This document shows positions 1 to 8,623 of a DNA stretch of 52,773 bases, piece after piece. The position numbers and the translations under genes are program-made. Positions within the stretch are counted from its first letter, which is position 1; the number at the start of each line of letters is the position of its first letter. The stretch comes from Tateyamaria pelophila. GTDB lineage: Bacteria > Pseudomonadota > Alphaproteobacteria > Rhodobacterales > Rhodobacteraceae. Location of the stretch: positions 1 to 52,773 of the forward strand of contig NZ_JAIMIA010000028.1 in the NCBI RefSeq assembly GCF_019966495.1, in the 5' to 3' direction. The notes under the pieces were generated by a model that had not been told where the DNA came from, did no database searches, and was given only the letters and a program-made list of their open reading frames with translations.

Positions 1-2
1 AG

Positions 3-92
3 ACGATGTCATCAAGCAGTACCTGGAATTACATTCCGACAAATGATGCCTCCGGCGTCAGCCGGTGGTCCTTCACTGATTTCGCCAGTTAG
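3..92 (+). CDS. Short open frame at the window edge, possibly the 3' end of a gene
   Basis: An open frame runs from the left edge to a TAG at 90-92, with a possible ATG at 6. From that ATG it would encode about 28 residues ending in WSFTDFAS. No family is recognised. It could be the tail of a gene that starts outside the window, a real microprotein, or chance. The following Hint-domain gene begins 39 bases later on the same strand. Confidence 0.2.
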   Translation, partial: TMSSSSTWNYIPTNDASGVSRWSFTDFAS

Positions 93-131
93 GTATGCAG
101 AAGTGGACACGAATTTCAGGAGGCATTTGTC

Positions 132-1238
132 ATGCCTAATGGCGGCTCGATCACGGGCTATCTTTTTGAAGATTTCACGTTTGTAAATGACGGCGGTGAA
201 CTGACTCCGGGTCAGAATGGCCCATTCACGCTGCCATCCGACGCACAGGCAACCCTTGAGGCTGGAGCTACGACACTCGACATCAACGTGCTGGACGATG
301 ATGAAGAATTCGACGACGGCTTTCAGGACGATCCGGGCGGCGCTGCGCTCAACCAGATTTTACGCGATGATATCAATACGACATCGGTATCAGGTGATCC
401 GGTATTGGTCGGTGCGGGCGCCGTGCTTGAGGTTGAGTTCACTTTGACGGCGACGCCTGTCGGTGGCGGCGCACCTATCGATTTGCTCTTTGTTGCGGCA
501 GGACCGGGCGAGAACCAGGGTGATATCACGCTGGTCGTTTCGACAGCTCCGCTGGTTCCCGGGACAACCTACGATATTGCCTTCAAAGCCGACGGCGGGG
601 GTACGCCCTATGGAGAGCTGGTTTGCTTTGCACGGGGCACGCTGATCCGAACGCCACAGGGCGATGTACCCATCGAGACGTTGCGGGTGGGGGACAGGGT
701 GATCACGATGGATCATGGCGCGCAGCCGATTGTCTGGATGGCCAGCCGTGCGGTTCTGTTTCCCAGCCTGGACGACATGCCGATCAACGTGCACGCTGAC
801 GCACTCGCTCCCGGTCAACCCTATGCCGACACCAGAGTGTCGCCGCGCCACTGCCTGCTGCGGCAGGATCCGTCCTATGAATTGCTCTTTGACACGCCTG
901 ACGTCTTGATGGCGGCGCGTGATTGCATTGATGGCGTTTCGATCAGCCGTGCAACCCGGTCAGGTGCTGTGGAATACCATCATTTCATGTGTGCTGACCA
1001 CGAGATCATCTGGGCCAACGGTATGCCCTGCGAAAGCTTTTACCCCGGCAAGGTCGCCCGGCGCAGCCTTGACCCGATCGCGCGGGCCACACTTGTTGCG
1101 CTGCACCCCGAATTGCGCGACCCCGACGCCCCTGCGCCGTTCGGCCGCGCCCGGTTGCGGGTGCGCGGACGCGAACAGCGGGCTGCAATGACCTTCCGCG
1201 GCGATCAGCCACCCATGAGGGCGGCGTCAAAGGGATAG
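132..1238 (+). CDS. Hint-domain protein with Ser/Gly/Asp-rich N-terminal half
   Basis: A protein of 368 residues. The first 160 residues are acidic and beta-rich with low hydrophobicity, as in secreted repeat-type proteins. A Hint (hedgehog/intein) domain starts at Cys165 in CFARGTLIRTPQGDVPIE and runs through the GDRVITMD, SPRHCLL and HHFMCADHEIIWANG blocks to about residue 320, followed by an Arg-rich tail. Cys at the first Hint position and the late His keep open an acyl-shift reaction, but no C-terminal extein Asn is evident, so self-splicing is not implied. Proteins of this type are abundant in Rhodobacterales and their role is unknown. The ATG at 132 is chosen because AGGAGG lies 8 bases upstream. 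The 3' end overlaps the convergent dddP tail by 34 bases. Confidence 0.8.
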   Translation: MPNGGSITGYLFEDFTFVNDGGELTPGQNGPFTLPSDAQATLEAGATTLDINVLDDDEEFDDGFQDDPGGAALNQILRDDINTTSVSGDPVLVGAGAVLEVEFTLTATPVGGGAPIDLLFVAAGPGENQGDITLVVSTAPLVPGTTYDIAFKADGGGTPYGELVCFARGTLIRTPQGDVPIETLRVGDRVITMDHGAQPIVWMASRAVLFPSLDDMPINVHADALAPGQPYADTRVSPRHCLLRQDPSYELLFDTPDVLMAARDCIDGVSISRATRSGAVEYHHFMCADHEIIWANGMPCESFYPGKVARRSLDPIARATLVALHPELRDPDAPAPFGRARLRVRGREQRAAMTFRGDQPPMRAASKG

Positions 1239-2545
1239 GTCGTCAGATTCTCGAACCCGTCTTCCGTGACCAGAACCTGATCTTCGAGCTTGATCGAGAA
1301 GTCTCCGCCCACCTCGCCGACGGAGGCTTCGACGCATAAGGTCATGCCTGGCTCAAGCGCATAGTCGAACGCGCCCGCGACCGCCTTGTCCGGATAGGCA
1401 ACGAGGGGCCATTCATCGCACAGGCCGACGCCATGCATCAGGCAGCCATACTTGAGCGCCTGAAATTTATCATCCAGCTTGTGGCAGTTAGCGGTCAGTT
1501 CCGGGATCGTCACGCCGGGTTTGATCATCTGCATATTGGTCTGGATATGCTCGACCGCATGGCGCATGGCATAGACCATGTCGGGGCGCGGTTTCAGATT
1601 GCCGATCCACCAACTGCGCGAAATGTCGATGCAGATACCATAAGATCCGATGAGGTCCGTATCGAAGGAGATGATTTCGTTTTGCTGGCAGACACGGGCG
1701 CCACATTCCTGAAACCATGGATTGGTGCGCGGCCCGGATGCCAGAAGGCGGGTTTCGATCCATTCCCCCCCCCGTTTGATGTTCTCGGCGTGTAGCACCG
1801 CCCAGACATCGTCTTCGCAGGTTTTTCCGTCACCGACATTGGCGCGGGCAAACTCTTCCATCTTGCGCACGGTCGTCTCGCAGGCATGGTTTGCGCAGCG
1901 CATGGCGAGGATTTCGTCCGAACCCTTGATACTGCGGGATTTTTCGGTGACCTCTTCGCCATCCTTGAGATCAAACCCGACGGCTTCCAAGGCGCGCGCG
2001 CCGTGCAGCATGATCTTGTCCACGGCGAGGCGCATGTTGCCGCCCCCATGTTCCAGGATCAGGTCGCGCACTTCGGCTGCAAACGGGTCGGCCACGGCCT
2101 CGGTCTTGTCGCCAGAGGAGAAATAGAACATCGATGCGCCCGAACGCACCTCGCGCACGAGCGGGTTGAAGGACGACAGGAACGGCGCGTTCTTGTAATC
2201 CCAGATCACCATATGCCCATCCGCACAGACCAATACGGCACGGAATGGATTATGTGTGTTCCAAAGCTGCATGTTGGTGCTGTCGGTGGCATAGCGGATG
2301 TTGAGCGGGTCGAACATCAGCACCCCGCCATAGTCGCGATCAACCACATGCTGCGTCAAGCGCCTCCAGCGATACTCCCGCATGTTCGCAAGATTGGGCA
2401 GGATGAGCCCCGCGGCTTCCCATTCCGCAAAGGCCAGTTGGGTCGGCCCGATCTCGACCCGGTCCGCATAGTTGGGCGATCCGTCGCCCAAGGTAGCGCC
2501 GCGTGCGGGATCGATCTTGCGGGTATCACGGTAATGCTGGTTCAT
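1205..2545 (-). CDS. dddP: DMSP lyase DddP (M24 metallopeptidase fold)
   Basis: DddP cleaves dimethylsulfoniopropionate to dimethyl sulfide and acrylate in the cytoplasm. The 446-residue product starts MNQHYRDTRKIDPARGAT and keeps the length of characterised Roseobacter-group DddP. The metal ligands of the family can all be placed: Asp295 and Asp297 in FDTDLIG, Asp307 in GICIDISR, His371 in CLMHGVGLCDEWP, Glu406 in CVEASVGEVGG and Glu421 in KLEDQVL. The proposed catalytic Asp377 is also present. The frame stays open upstream to 3016, but that extension is antisense to the next gene and is not credible, so the ATG at 2545 is used. The S41-like gene is divergent, 129 bases away; no DMSP transporter or demethylase (dmdA) lies in the window. 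Family assignment is very firm from recalled sequence similarity. Confidence 0.95.
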   Translation of the reverse strand: MNQHYRDTRKIDPARGATLGDGSPNYADRVEIGPTQLAFAEWEAAGLILPNLANMREYRWRRLTQHVVDRDYGGVLMFDPLNIRYATDSTNMQLWNTHNPFRAVLVCADGHMVIWDYKNAPFLSSFNPLVREVRSGASMFYFSSGDKTEAVADPFAAEVRDLILEHGGGNMRLAVDKIMLHGARALEAVGFDLKDGEEVTEKSRSIKGSDEILAMRCANHACETTVRKMEEFARANVGDGKTCEDDVWAVLHAENIKRGGEWIETRLLASGPRTNPWFQECGARVCQQNEIISFDTDLIGSYGICIDISRSWWIGNLKPRPDMVYAMRHAVEHIQTNMQMIKPGVTIPELTANCHKLDDKFQALKYGCLMHGVGLCDEWPLVAYPDKAVAGAFDYALEPGMTLCVEASVGEVGGDFSIKLEDQVLVTEDGFENLTTYPFDAALMGG

Positions 2546-2607
2546 TGGCGGACCTCGTTGTCTGACGTCATCGTGGCTTGGATTCTCGGCCCTTGGTTGC
2601 CGAATTG

Positions 2608-2625
2608 CGACCTGTCGGCAGGTCG
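2608..2625. promoter_or_regulatory. Perfect 7-4-7 palindrome in the dddP / S41 divergent region
   Basis: CGACCTG-TCGG-CAGGTCG is a perfect inverted repeat followed on the + strand by TTTTCTTCT. It lies 63-80 bases upstream of the dddP start and 50-67 upstream of the S41-like start. By position it could be an operator shared by both genes. The T-rich flank would also allow an attenuator-type hairpin for the + strand transcript. No regulator gene is adjacent, so its reader is unknown. Confidence 0.4.
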
Positions 2626-2674
2626 TTTTCTTCTGCCAATAGACATCGTCACAACCGTGAGGCACAGTTCCAAA

Positions 2675-3790
2675 ATGGGATTTCATCAAGACGCTAAGAT
2701 CATCGAAGAGATCGTTCAGCGGCGTGACCCGGCATTTGTGTCTGTGCATGCCGGGCAGCAAAAGGAGGCCTTGAGGGGTTTGAGTGCATCCGCCCGGGAC
2801 GCGGACAAGGATGCGTTCTTGCTGGCGGCCATGGGTGTCGTGGCAATGGCGGGCAACGGGCACAGCCGCGTCATTCCCAATCTGGCGATAGATGTGGTGC
2901 CGCATCGTATCGTCATGCGGGACGCGGATCCTGTGATGGTGGTGGATGGCGCTGCGGTTCCGATCATTTCCGTAAACGGCAGCGTCCCCGGGCCATTGTT
3001 CGAGGCTTGGAGGCATCTGCTGGCCGGTAGCGACACACGACAGCGGATGTTATCCGGAATAATGATGGCGTGGCCTGCTGCTTTGCGCGTTGCGGGCGTT
3101 GAGGGAGTGACGCTCCATTACGCGCTGGCAGATGGGCGCAATATTACCTGCGCCAGCGATGACCGGGTGGAGGCTGCATCGCTTTATCCTGTATCCGATA
3201 ACGGGTTTCTTGATCCGAACCATGACGATTACGCCTTGGCATCCGGGTCCATGGTCCAGTGGCAGGATGGCATATGGCGCATCCGCATTGCGGGTTTGAA
3301 GGACGTCAATTCGGCCGAATTTTTGGAACTCGCCCAGCGAATCCAGACGCGCCGGGATGCCGGTCTGGTTGTTGATCTGCGTGGCAATACCGGCGGTGAC
3401 TATACCAAAGCCCGGCCGCTCATCGACTGGCTGGCGAAAGACTGGCGCGGTATGCACTGCGCGATCCTCGTGAACGGCTATACGTTTTCGGCCGCCATCG
3501 TCGTGGCTGTCTTGCTCGTGCACAGGTTGGGTGCGCGGGTGCAGTTGTTTGGAAGCGACGTTGGCGACACTTTGGCTTTTTATGCGGAAGGCGACACCGC
3601 GCCCTTGCACCAGAGCGGCGGCCTGTTGCGCTATGCATCAGGCTGGCACGATTGGCAAAGTGGCCAGGCTGATGCCACGACGCCACAGATCATCGCCCGC
3701 GATCTGGTCGGTATCGAAGCACTGGATATTGTGTCTGTGCCGGAGGCTTCGCAATTGCCGACTGCGATGGCCTTTGCGCAGGGCCATTGA
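2675..3790 (+). CDS. S41-peptidase-like protein
   Basis: A 371-residue protein with a C-terminal half resembling the tail-specific protease (S41/ClpP-crotonase) core: GLVVDLRGNTGGDYTKARP, then ILVNGYTFSAAIVVAVLLVHRLGA, where the Ser after YTF sits at the position of the catalytic nucleophile. The N-terminal half has no recognised domain and no PDZ motif. No signal peptide is seen from this start, which is unusual for a family that often acts in the periplasm. ATG 2675 is the first ATG after the divergent dddP start; the frame is open further upstream only because it lies antisense to dddP. The DUF3445 gene follows within about 40 bases and may be co-transcribed. Substrate and activity are unknown. 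Confidence 0.65.
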   Translation: MGFHQDAKIIEEIVQRRDPAFVSVHAGQQKEALRGLSASARDADKDAFLLAAMGVVAMAGNGHSRVIPNLAIDVVPHRIVMRDADPVMVVDGAAVPIISVNGSVPGPLFEAWRHLLAGSDTRQRMLSGIMMAWPAALRVAGVEGVTLHYALADGRNITCASDDRVEAASLYPVSDNGFLDPNHDDYALASGSMVQWQDGIWRIRIAGLKDVNSAEFLELAQRIQTRRDAGLVVDLRGNTGGDYTKARPLIDWLAKDWRGMHCAILVNGYTFSAAIVVAVLLVHRLGARVQLFGSDVGDTLAFYAEGDTAPLHQSGGLLRYASGWHDWQSGQADATTPQIIARDLVGIEALDIVSVPEASQLPTAMAFAQGH

Positions 3791-3831
3791 AGCGTCTGGA
3801 AATGCCGACAATGTCGTGCCAGAACGCAATC

Positions 3832-4608
3832 ATGGACCCGATTTTACAACGACATCTGCCGCCAGATATGCAAGTCAGCCGCGCTTTGCCCGGTATCCAA
3901 CCCGAGAACGGGCGGTGGTTGCGGGTAGACGAGGCCTATCCCGCGCAGATGGCGCGCCGTTTGGCCTTGTTGCGCGATGTGCCCGCGCAGGTTTTGTATC
4001 TCGATCCCGCTGCCCGCCCCGCAGCGCAGGAATTGCTGAGCGAGGTGCTGAAGGTCTTGCCCGATCTGGGCTTTGACGTGTCCAGTTCTCAAGTGGTTTG
4101 CCCGGATGGCCGTAAGGTGGACGCATCGTCCACCACCTGTCCGCTGATGCTGTTGGGCCAGTTACTGCAAAACGATTTCGTGCTGATGGAAAAACGCGGG
4201 GCTGAGCATGTGTTGACGGGCGCGGTCCTGTGTTTTCCGGCATCCTGGCGGCTTGATGAAAAGGCCGGTCGCCCGCTCACGGACATCCACGTTCCGGTGC
4301 AGGATTATACGGATGAGGTGGCCCGGCGGGTGCAGCGCCTGTTTGACGGGATACAGGTGGGGCGTCCGCTGTGGCGGTTCAATCAGCTTTGGTATGAAGA
4401 TCCGGAGCTTTTTCAGCCCCGCTCTGCGCATGCACCCAGACGGGTAGGTGCAGCACATGTCGATGGACCCTATTACCGGACGGAGCGGCAGACCCTGTTG
4501 CGCTTGCCGGTCTCAAAGGCTGTCGTCTTTGCGGTCCACACCTATGTCCTGCGCCGCGAAGATGTTTTGAACCCTGTGTCGCGTCAGGCGGGAAAAGCAC
4601 CCGCCTGA
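3832..4608 (+). CDS. DUF3445 haem-dependent oxidative N-demethylase-like protein
   Basis: About 258 residues of the DUF3445 family, recognised from the N-terminal LPGIQPENGRWLRVDEAYPAQM block and the C-terminal RTERQTLLRLPVSKAVVFAVHTYV block. One characterised member is a haem-dependent oxidative N-demethylase acting on dimethylamine, so a role in methylated-amine turnover is plausible but not shown here. MDPILQRHLP at 3832 fits the usual family N-terminus. In-frame alternatives are TTG 3787, which overlaps the upstream stop, and ATG 3802 or 3811; none has a convincing ribosome binding site. The gene is tightly downstream of the S41-like gene and converges on the next gene with a 10-base gap. 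Confidence 0.8.
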   Translation: MDPILQRHLPPDMQVSRALPGIQPENGRWLRVDEAYPAQMARRLALLRDVPAQVLYLDPAARPAAQELLSEVLKVLPDLGFDVSSSQVVCPDGRKVDASSTTCPLMLLGQLLQNDFVLMEKRGAEHVLTGAVLCFPASWRLDEKAGRPLTDIHVPVQDYTDEVARRVQRLFDGIQVGRPLWRFNQLWYEDPELFQPRSAHAPRRVGAAHVDGPYYRTERQTLLRLPVSKAVVFAVHTYVLRREDVLNPVSRQAGKAPA

Positions 4609-4618
4609 CGCATTGGTT

Positions 4619-5062
4619 TCAGAGAGACGCTCCGACGGCGTCCAGAACCACATGAGGCTGCCCATCGGATGTCTTTTGCGCAGAGTGGCCCTTGGCGTTC
4701 ACCACGCAGCTGATCTGACGCCGAAAGGCCGAGAATTGCGGCGAGGCAACCACATCAATGGGCGCGTCAAAACGCAAAGTCAGGCCGTGTTGCCCCAGAG
4801 CCAGTGCGCGTACCGCCTTGACCGTTCCGACAAAGGCGTGCCCGAGATATTGGCCGGAGAGCCGCTGCCCGGTGTAAAAGCTGCGGTCTTGTGCCTGAGG
4901 TGCCTTGGCGCTGAGTGTGTTCCAGTCGCGCGCGCCCCATTGGTGGGCAATTGCTTCGAGCGCCTGTGCGTGACTGCACGGTTTTCCAGCCGCATCAAGA
5001 GTTGCCCGCAGCCGTTTGGCTTGCGCCTTGAGGACAGTGCGTGTGGGAAGTTGGGTATCCAT
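4619..5062 (-). CDS. Glyoxalase-related small protein
   Basis: A 147-residue protein whose first 50 residues carry the pattern LKAQAKRLRATLDAAG...SHAQALEAIAHQWGARDWNTLSA, typical of the glyoxalase-related N-terminal domain common in Rhodobacterales (recalled as Glyoxalase_8). The C-terminal part (about 65-147) contains YTGQRLSGQYLGHAFVGTV and is less conserved in memory. No catalytic residues can be assigned and the biochemical role is unknown. It converges on the DUF3445 gene and its promoter would lie in the long intergenic region to its right. Confidence 0.7.
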   Translation of the reverse strand: MDTQLPTRTVLKAQAKRLRATLDAAGKPCSHAQALEAIAHQWGARDWNTLSAKAPQAQDRSFYTGQRLSGQYLGHAFVGTVKAVRALALGQHGLTLRFDAPIDVVASPQFSAFRRQISCVVNAKGHSAQKTSDGQPHVVLDAVGASL

Positions 5063-5555
5063 ATCCGTCTCCTTGAGAGGTCGCGCATGGGCCTTGGGTC
5101 TCCGCGTTGCCGGGCTGCGACCTGTCGAGATCAGGGCGGTCTGTCAGGGCTTCACCAAATGCGGAGGGCAGGGGCCTGAACCCTAGGAGGCGCAAATAGG
5201 TCGGCTAGCGGACATTTGCAAGGGAGCCATCGCTGCGCCTGTTCCGAGGTGTTGCAGAACTGCATAGGCGGTTTTGTGTGCCAGTAGCGTTGTCTTGTGC
5301 TGGAGAGGTACAAAGGGGGGCGCTGCCCCCCCCTCGGCCTTTGGCCTCCCCCCGGGATTTTCTGGAACAGAGAAAGAAGGGCTTTCAGGCGGTTATTGCC
5401 ATGTATGTTCGCGCGGAGCGGATAGCCGATCTGGCAGTCTGAGCAGGCAGGGGCTCTGTTTTTGTGAGCCTGACGTTCAGATCATGATGGAAGATTGTGT
5501 GCAAGGAGGTGTTGCAGAGGTTGCGTCCACGCATGCGCGACATATTCGAGAGCAG
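5063..5555. other. Intergenic region of about 490 bases with a GC-rich hairpin element
   Basis: Apart from the double hairpin at 5315-5346 nothing coding is supported. The only long frame here is antisense to the transglycosylase gene. The left end should hold the promoter of the glyoxalase-related gene. Confidence 0.5.
5315..5346. repeat. GC-rich double-hairpin intergenic element (REP-like)
   Basis: Two stem-loops stand in tandem: GGGGGG-CGCTG-CCCCCC at 5315-5331 and GGCC-TTT-GGCC at 5336-5346. They are followed by a C-tract and GGGATTTTCTGGAACAGAG. From general familiarity this composite resembles dispersed intergenic elements of Rhodobacterales that often sit at gene ends. Only one copy is in this window, so its repetitive nature is an inference. 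Confidence 0.45.
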
Positions 5556-6347
5556 TTAGCCGTCAATCCTTGCGCCCATGATCGCAATGGCTTGCTGATA
5601 GACGGTAGCGGCGTTCCATTGCTTGATCACGGCAAAATTTGGCTGACCTTCCTGATATCCCTGTCCCGGTTTCCAGCCCTTCTTGCGCAGGTAGTTTGCC
5701 GTGGAGGCCAGGGCGTCGGTCTGGTTGTAAAAATCAACCTTGCCATCGCCATTGGCATCCACGCCATATTTCAGCGCGTTGCCGGGCAAGAACTGTGTAT
5801 GGCCAAGCTCGCCATGTTTTGCGCCCTTGGTGGCACTGGTGATCGTTCCCTGGTCGACCAGCTTGAGCGCGCCTATGGCATGCGGTTTGAAAAAATCGGA
5901 GCGTCGGCAATCATAAGTCAGTGTGACAATGGCCGACACGACCGGGCTGTCTCCCATGAAGCCGCCAAAGGCCGTTTCCATCCCGTGGATCGCGATCAGG
6001 ACCCCAGCGGGCACACCGTATTGCCGTTCGAGCGCGGCATAGAAGTCGGGGCTGCGCGCCTTGCGTTTGCGCCCCTGTGCCACGATCGTGTCTGCGCCGC
6101 GGATCTGCATGAATTTGGGCAGGGAATAGCGAAATGATTTTTGGTTTCGATCGGCGGAAATGGTTCGCGTTGCGTACTGGGACTGCGCAAGGGCGGTGAG
6201 GCCGGGGCTTTTGATGCCTTCTCTCTTGGCTTCGGCGGCAAAGGCCGCCTTCCACCTGTCGAACCCGGCGCCTGTGTTGCCACAGGTCGCTGCGCCAGAT
6301 GCGGTGCCAAGAGACAAGAGGGCGGCGGCGATCATAAGACTTTTCAT
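5556..6347 (-). CDS. Periplasmic lytic murein transglycosylase (MltB/SLT_2 type)
   Basis: A 263-residue enzyme expected to cleave the MurNAc-GlcNAc bond of peptidoglycan with formation of 1,6-anhydro-MurNAc. A signal peptide (MKSLMIAAALLSLGTASGAA) starts the protein; there is no clear lipobox, so a soluble periplasmic form is likely. The proposed catalytic Glu124 lies in IHGMETAFGGFMGDSPV. Later family blocks include GELGHTQFLPGNALKYGVDANGDGKVDFYN-type sequence and the C-terminal GQGYQEGQPNFAVIKQWN region. It is shorter than E. coli MltB and lacks an added peptidoglycan-binding domain. It is monocistronic, between two intergenic regions. Confidence 0.88.
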   Translation of the reverse strand: MKSLMIAAALLSLGTASGAATCGNTGAGFDRWKAAFAAEAKREGIKSPGLTALAQSQYATRTISADRNQKSFRYSLPKFMQIRGADTIVAQGRKRKARSPDFYAALERQYGVPAGVLIAIHGMETAFGGFMGDSPVVSAIVTLTYDCRRSDFFKPHAIGALKLVDQGTITSATKGAKHGELGHTQFLPGNALKYGVDANGDGKVDFYNQTDALASTANYLRKKGWKPGQGYQEGQPNFAVIKQWNAATVYQQAIAIMGARIDG

Positions 6348-6626
6348 CAGGGATACCTTCGCAACTTCAACACGGTTTGCCTGACTATGACCTTTTTACC
6401 GGAAACCGCCAAGTCCCGGAGTGTTTGGAGCAGGAACATAAGTCCTGTCATTCTGTTTCTGACGGTCATTTGCTTCCCGGATTGGGCGTCGGCCAGTCAT
6501 GTCGTGATGATCGTTCATCTTCGTTGCAATGATCTCGGAAGTTTACGGTTGCTCTTTTTTATGGACCGGTCCCAGGAAGGCGGAGGTGCCGGGTCGCTGT
6601 AGAGATTTTCTGATCCGTCCCCGCAC
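6348..6626. other. Intergenic region between the transglycosylase gene and glnA
   Basis: No gene is supported here. It should contain the promoter of the leftward transglycosylase gene at its left end and ends at the glnA terminator. Short frames on the + strand have no family resemblance. Confidence 0.5.
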
Positions 6627-6655
6627 AAAAAAAGGGCGCCCCGTTAGGGACGCCC
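6627..6655 (-). terminator. Rho-independent terminator of glnBA
   Basis: Read on the minus strand, GGGCG/CGCCC arms (6634-6638 and 6651-6655) extended by a GGG/CCC pair around a TAAC loop form a strong hairpin. It is followed by a run of seven T (6627-6633) and lies about 20 bases after the glnA stop. Confidence 0.85.
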
Positions 6656-6676
6656 AAATATCAACGTCGGAAAGGA

Positions 6677-8080
6677 TCAGCAGCTGTAGTACATTCCGAA
6701 CTCAACCGGGTGCGGCGTGTGTTCGTAGGTTTCGATCTCTTCCATCTTCAGCTCGATGTAGCCTTCGATCTGGTCCTTGGTGAAGACGTCACCGGCCAGC
6801 AGGAAGTCCATGTCGGCCTTCAACTCTTCCATGGCTTCGCGCAGCGAGCCACAGACAGTCGGGATACCGGCCAGCTCTTCGGCGGGCAGATCATAGAGGT
6901 TCTTGTCCATGGCTTCGCCGGGATCGATCTTGTTGTTGATGCCGTCAAGGCCGGCCATCAGCAATGCTGCAAAGCACAGGTAGGGGTTGGCGGCCGGATC
7001 GGGGAAACGGGCCTCAACGCGCTTGGCTTTGGGGTTTTCGGCCCATGGGATCCGGATACAGCCCGAGCGGTTGCGGGCGGAATAGGCGCGCAGAACGGGC
7101 GCCTCGAACCCTGGGATCAAACGCTTGTAGCTGTTGGTCGCCGGGTTTGTGAACGCGTTCAATGCCTTGGCGTGCTTGAGGATGCCGCCGATGAAATACA
7201 ACGCTTCGTTGGACAGGTCAGCATATTTGTCGCCTGCAAAAACGGGCTTGCCGTCTTTGAAGATCGACATGTTGACGTGCATGCCGGTGCCGTTGTCACC
7301 TGCGATGGGCTTGGGCATGAACGTGGCCGACTTGCCATAGGCGGCGGCAACGTTGTGAATCACATATTTGTACTTCTGAAGTTCGTCCGCTTGCTTGGTC
7401 AGCGATCCAAAGATCAGGCCAAGCTCGTGCTGGCACGACGCCACCTCGTGGTGATGCTTGTCGACTTTCATGCCGAGGCGCTTCATCGTCGAGAGCATTT
7501 CCGAACGCAGATCCTGCGATTCATCCGTGGGGTTCACGGGGAAATAGCCGCCCTTGACGCCGGGACGGTGGCCCATGTTGCCCATTTCGTACTCGGTGTC
7601 GGTGTTCCACGACGCGTCCGTTGCATCAACTTCGTAGGACACCTTGTTGATTGTATTGGAATAGCGCACGTCGTCGAACAGGAAGAACTCGGCCTCTGGC
7701 CCCATGTAGGCCACATCGCCGATACCTGTCGAGATCAGGTAGGCTTCGGCTTTTTCGGCAGTGCCGCGTGGGTCGCGCTCATAGGGCTCGCCCGTGTCAG
7801 GCTCCACGATGGAGCAGTGGATGCAGATCGTTTTTTCAGCATAGAACGGATCGACATAGGCGCTTGCTTCGTCGGGCATCAATTTCATGTCAGAGGCTTC
7901 GATGGATTTCCACCCCGCGATGGACGATCCGTCAAACATGAACCCTTCTTCAAGGAAGTCTTCGTCGACCTGATCGGCCATGACGGTCACGTGTTGCAGC
8001 TTGCCGCGTGGATCTGTGAAACGAATGTCGACGTATTCTGCGTCTTCTTCCTTGATGAGGTCAAGAACAGGGTGAGCCAT
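6677..8080 (-). CDS. glnA: Glutamine synthetase type I
   Basis: GlnA makes glutamine from glutamate, ammonia and ATP, the main ammonium assimilation step, in the cytoplasm as a dodecamer. The 467-residue length and the family blocks are present: the beta-grasp start, [31 protein letters not shown], the H-rich [16 protein letters not shown] block, NGTGMHVN and NRSGCIRIP. Tyr396 in NLYDLPAEE is the adenylylation-site tyrosine of the GSI-beta class, so GlnE control is expected. The gene follows glnB by 33 bases, giving the classic alphaproteobacterial glnBA operon, and ends at a strong terminator. Confidence 0.98.
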   Translation of the reverse strand: MAHPVLDLIKEEDAEYVDIRFTDPRGKLQHVTVMADQVDEDFLEEGFMFDGSSIAGWKSIEASDMKLMPDEASAYVDPFYAEKTICIHCSIVEPDTGEPYERDPRGTAEKAEAYLISTGIGDVAYMGPEAEFFLFDDVRYSNTINKVSYEVDATDASWNTDTEYEMGNMGHRPGVKGGYFPVNPTDESQDLRSEMLSTMKRLGMKVDKHHHEVASCQHELGLIFGSLTKQADELQKYKYVIHNVAAAYGKSATFMPKPIAGDNGTGMHVNMSIFKDGKPVFAGDKYADLSNEALYFIGGILKHAKALNAFTNPATNSYKRLIPGFEAPVLRAYSARNRSGCIRIPWAENPKAKRVEARFPDPAANPYLCFAALLMAGLDGINNKIDPGEAMDKNLYDLPAEELAGIPTVCGSLREAMEELKADMDFLLAGDVFTKDQIEGYIELKMEEIETYEHTPHPVEFGMYYSC

Positions 8081-8113
8081 GTTCGGTATATCCTTCCAGT
8101 CTTATAGGTTTGA

Positions 8114-8509
<396 letters not shown>

Positions 8510-8560
8510 CTATGGGATGTGGTAGAGATTGACAGGAACTTAATGCGTTTTACTGCACGT

Positions 8561-8577
8561 CGCACGCTATTTGCGCA
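8561..8577. promoter_or_regulatory. Possible NtrC-type site upstream of glnB
   Basis: CGCACGCTATTTGCGCA contains GCAC-N7-GCGC, one base from the enteric NtrC pattern GCAC-N7-GTGC. It lies about 110 bases upstream of glnB and 47 upstream of the nnr epimerase gene. The GCAC half is duplicated just upstream (TGCACGTCGCAC). This is pattern matching only. Confidence 0.3.
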
Positions 8578-8623
8578 TGTTGCACAATTTATGTTCAGAA
8601 CTGAATCCTGAGAGGTTTTGGAG

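Noticed and set aside
2563-2570. TGACGTCA palindrome upstream of dddP
   Set aside because: An 8-base palindrome is short enough to be chance, and the longer 18-bp palindrome nearby is the stronger candidate.
1886-2674. Long + strand open frame continuing upstream of the S41-like protein
   Set aside because: It is antisense to dddP, whose assignment is very firm, and encodes nothing recognisable. The S41-like protein is started at ATG 2675.
6710-8107. 465-codon + strand frame
   Set aside because: It is an antisense shadow of glnA. Its translation shows no family features.
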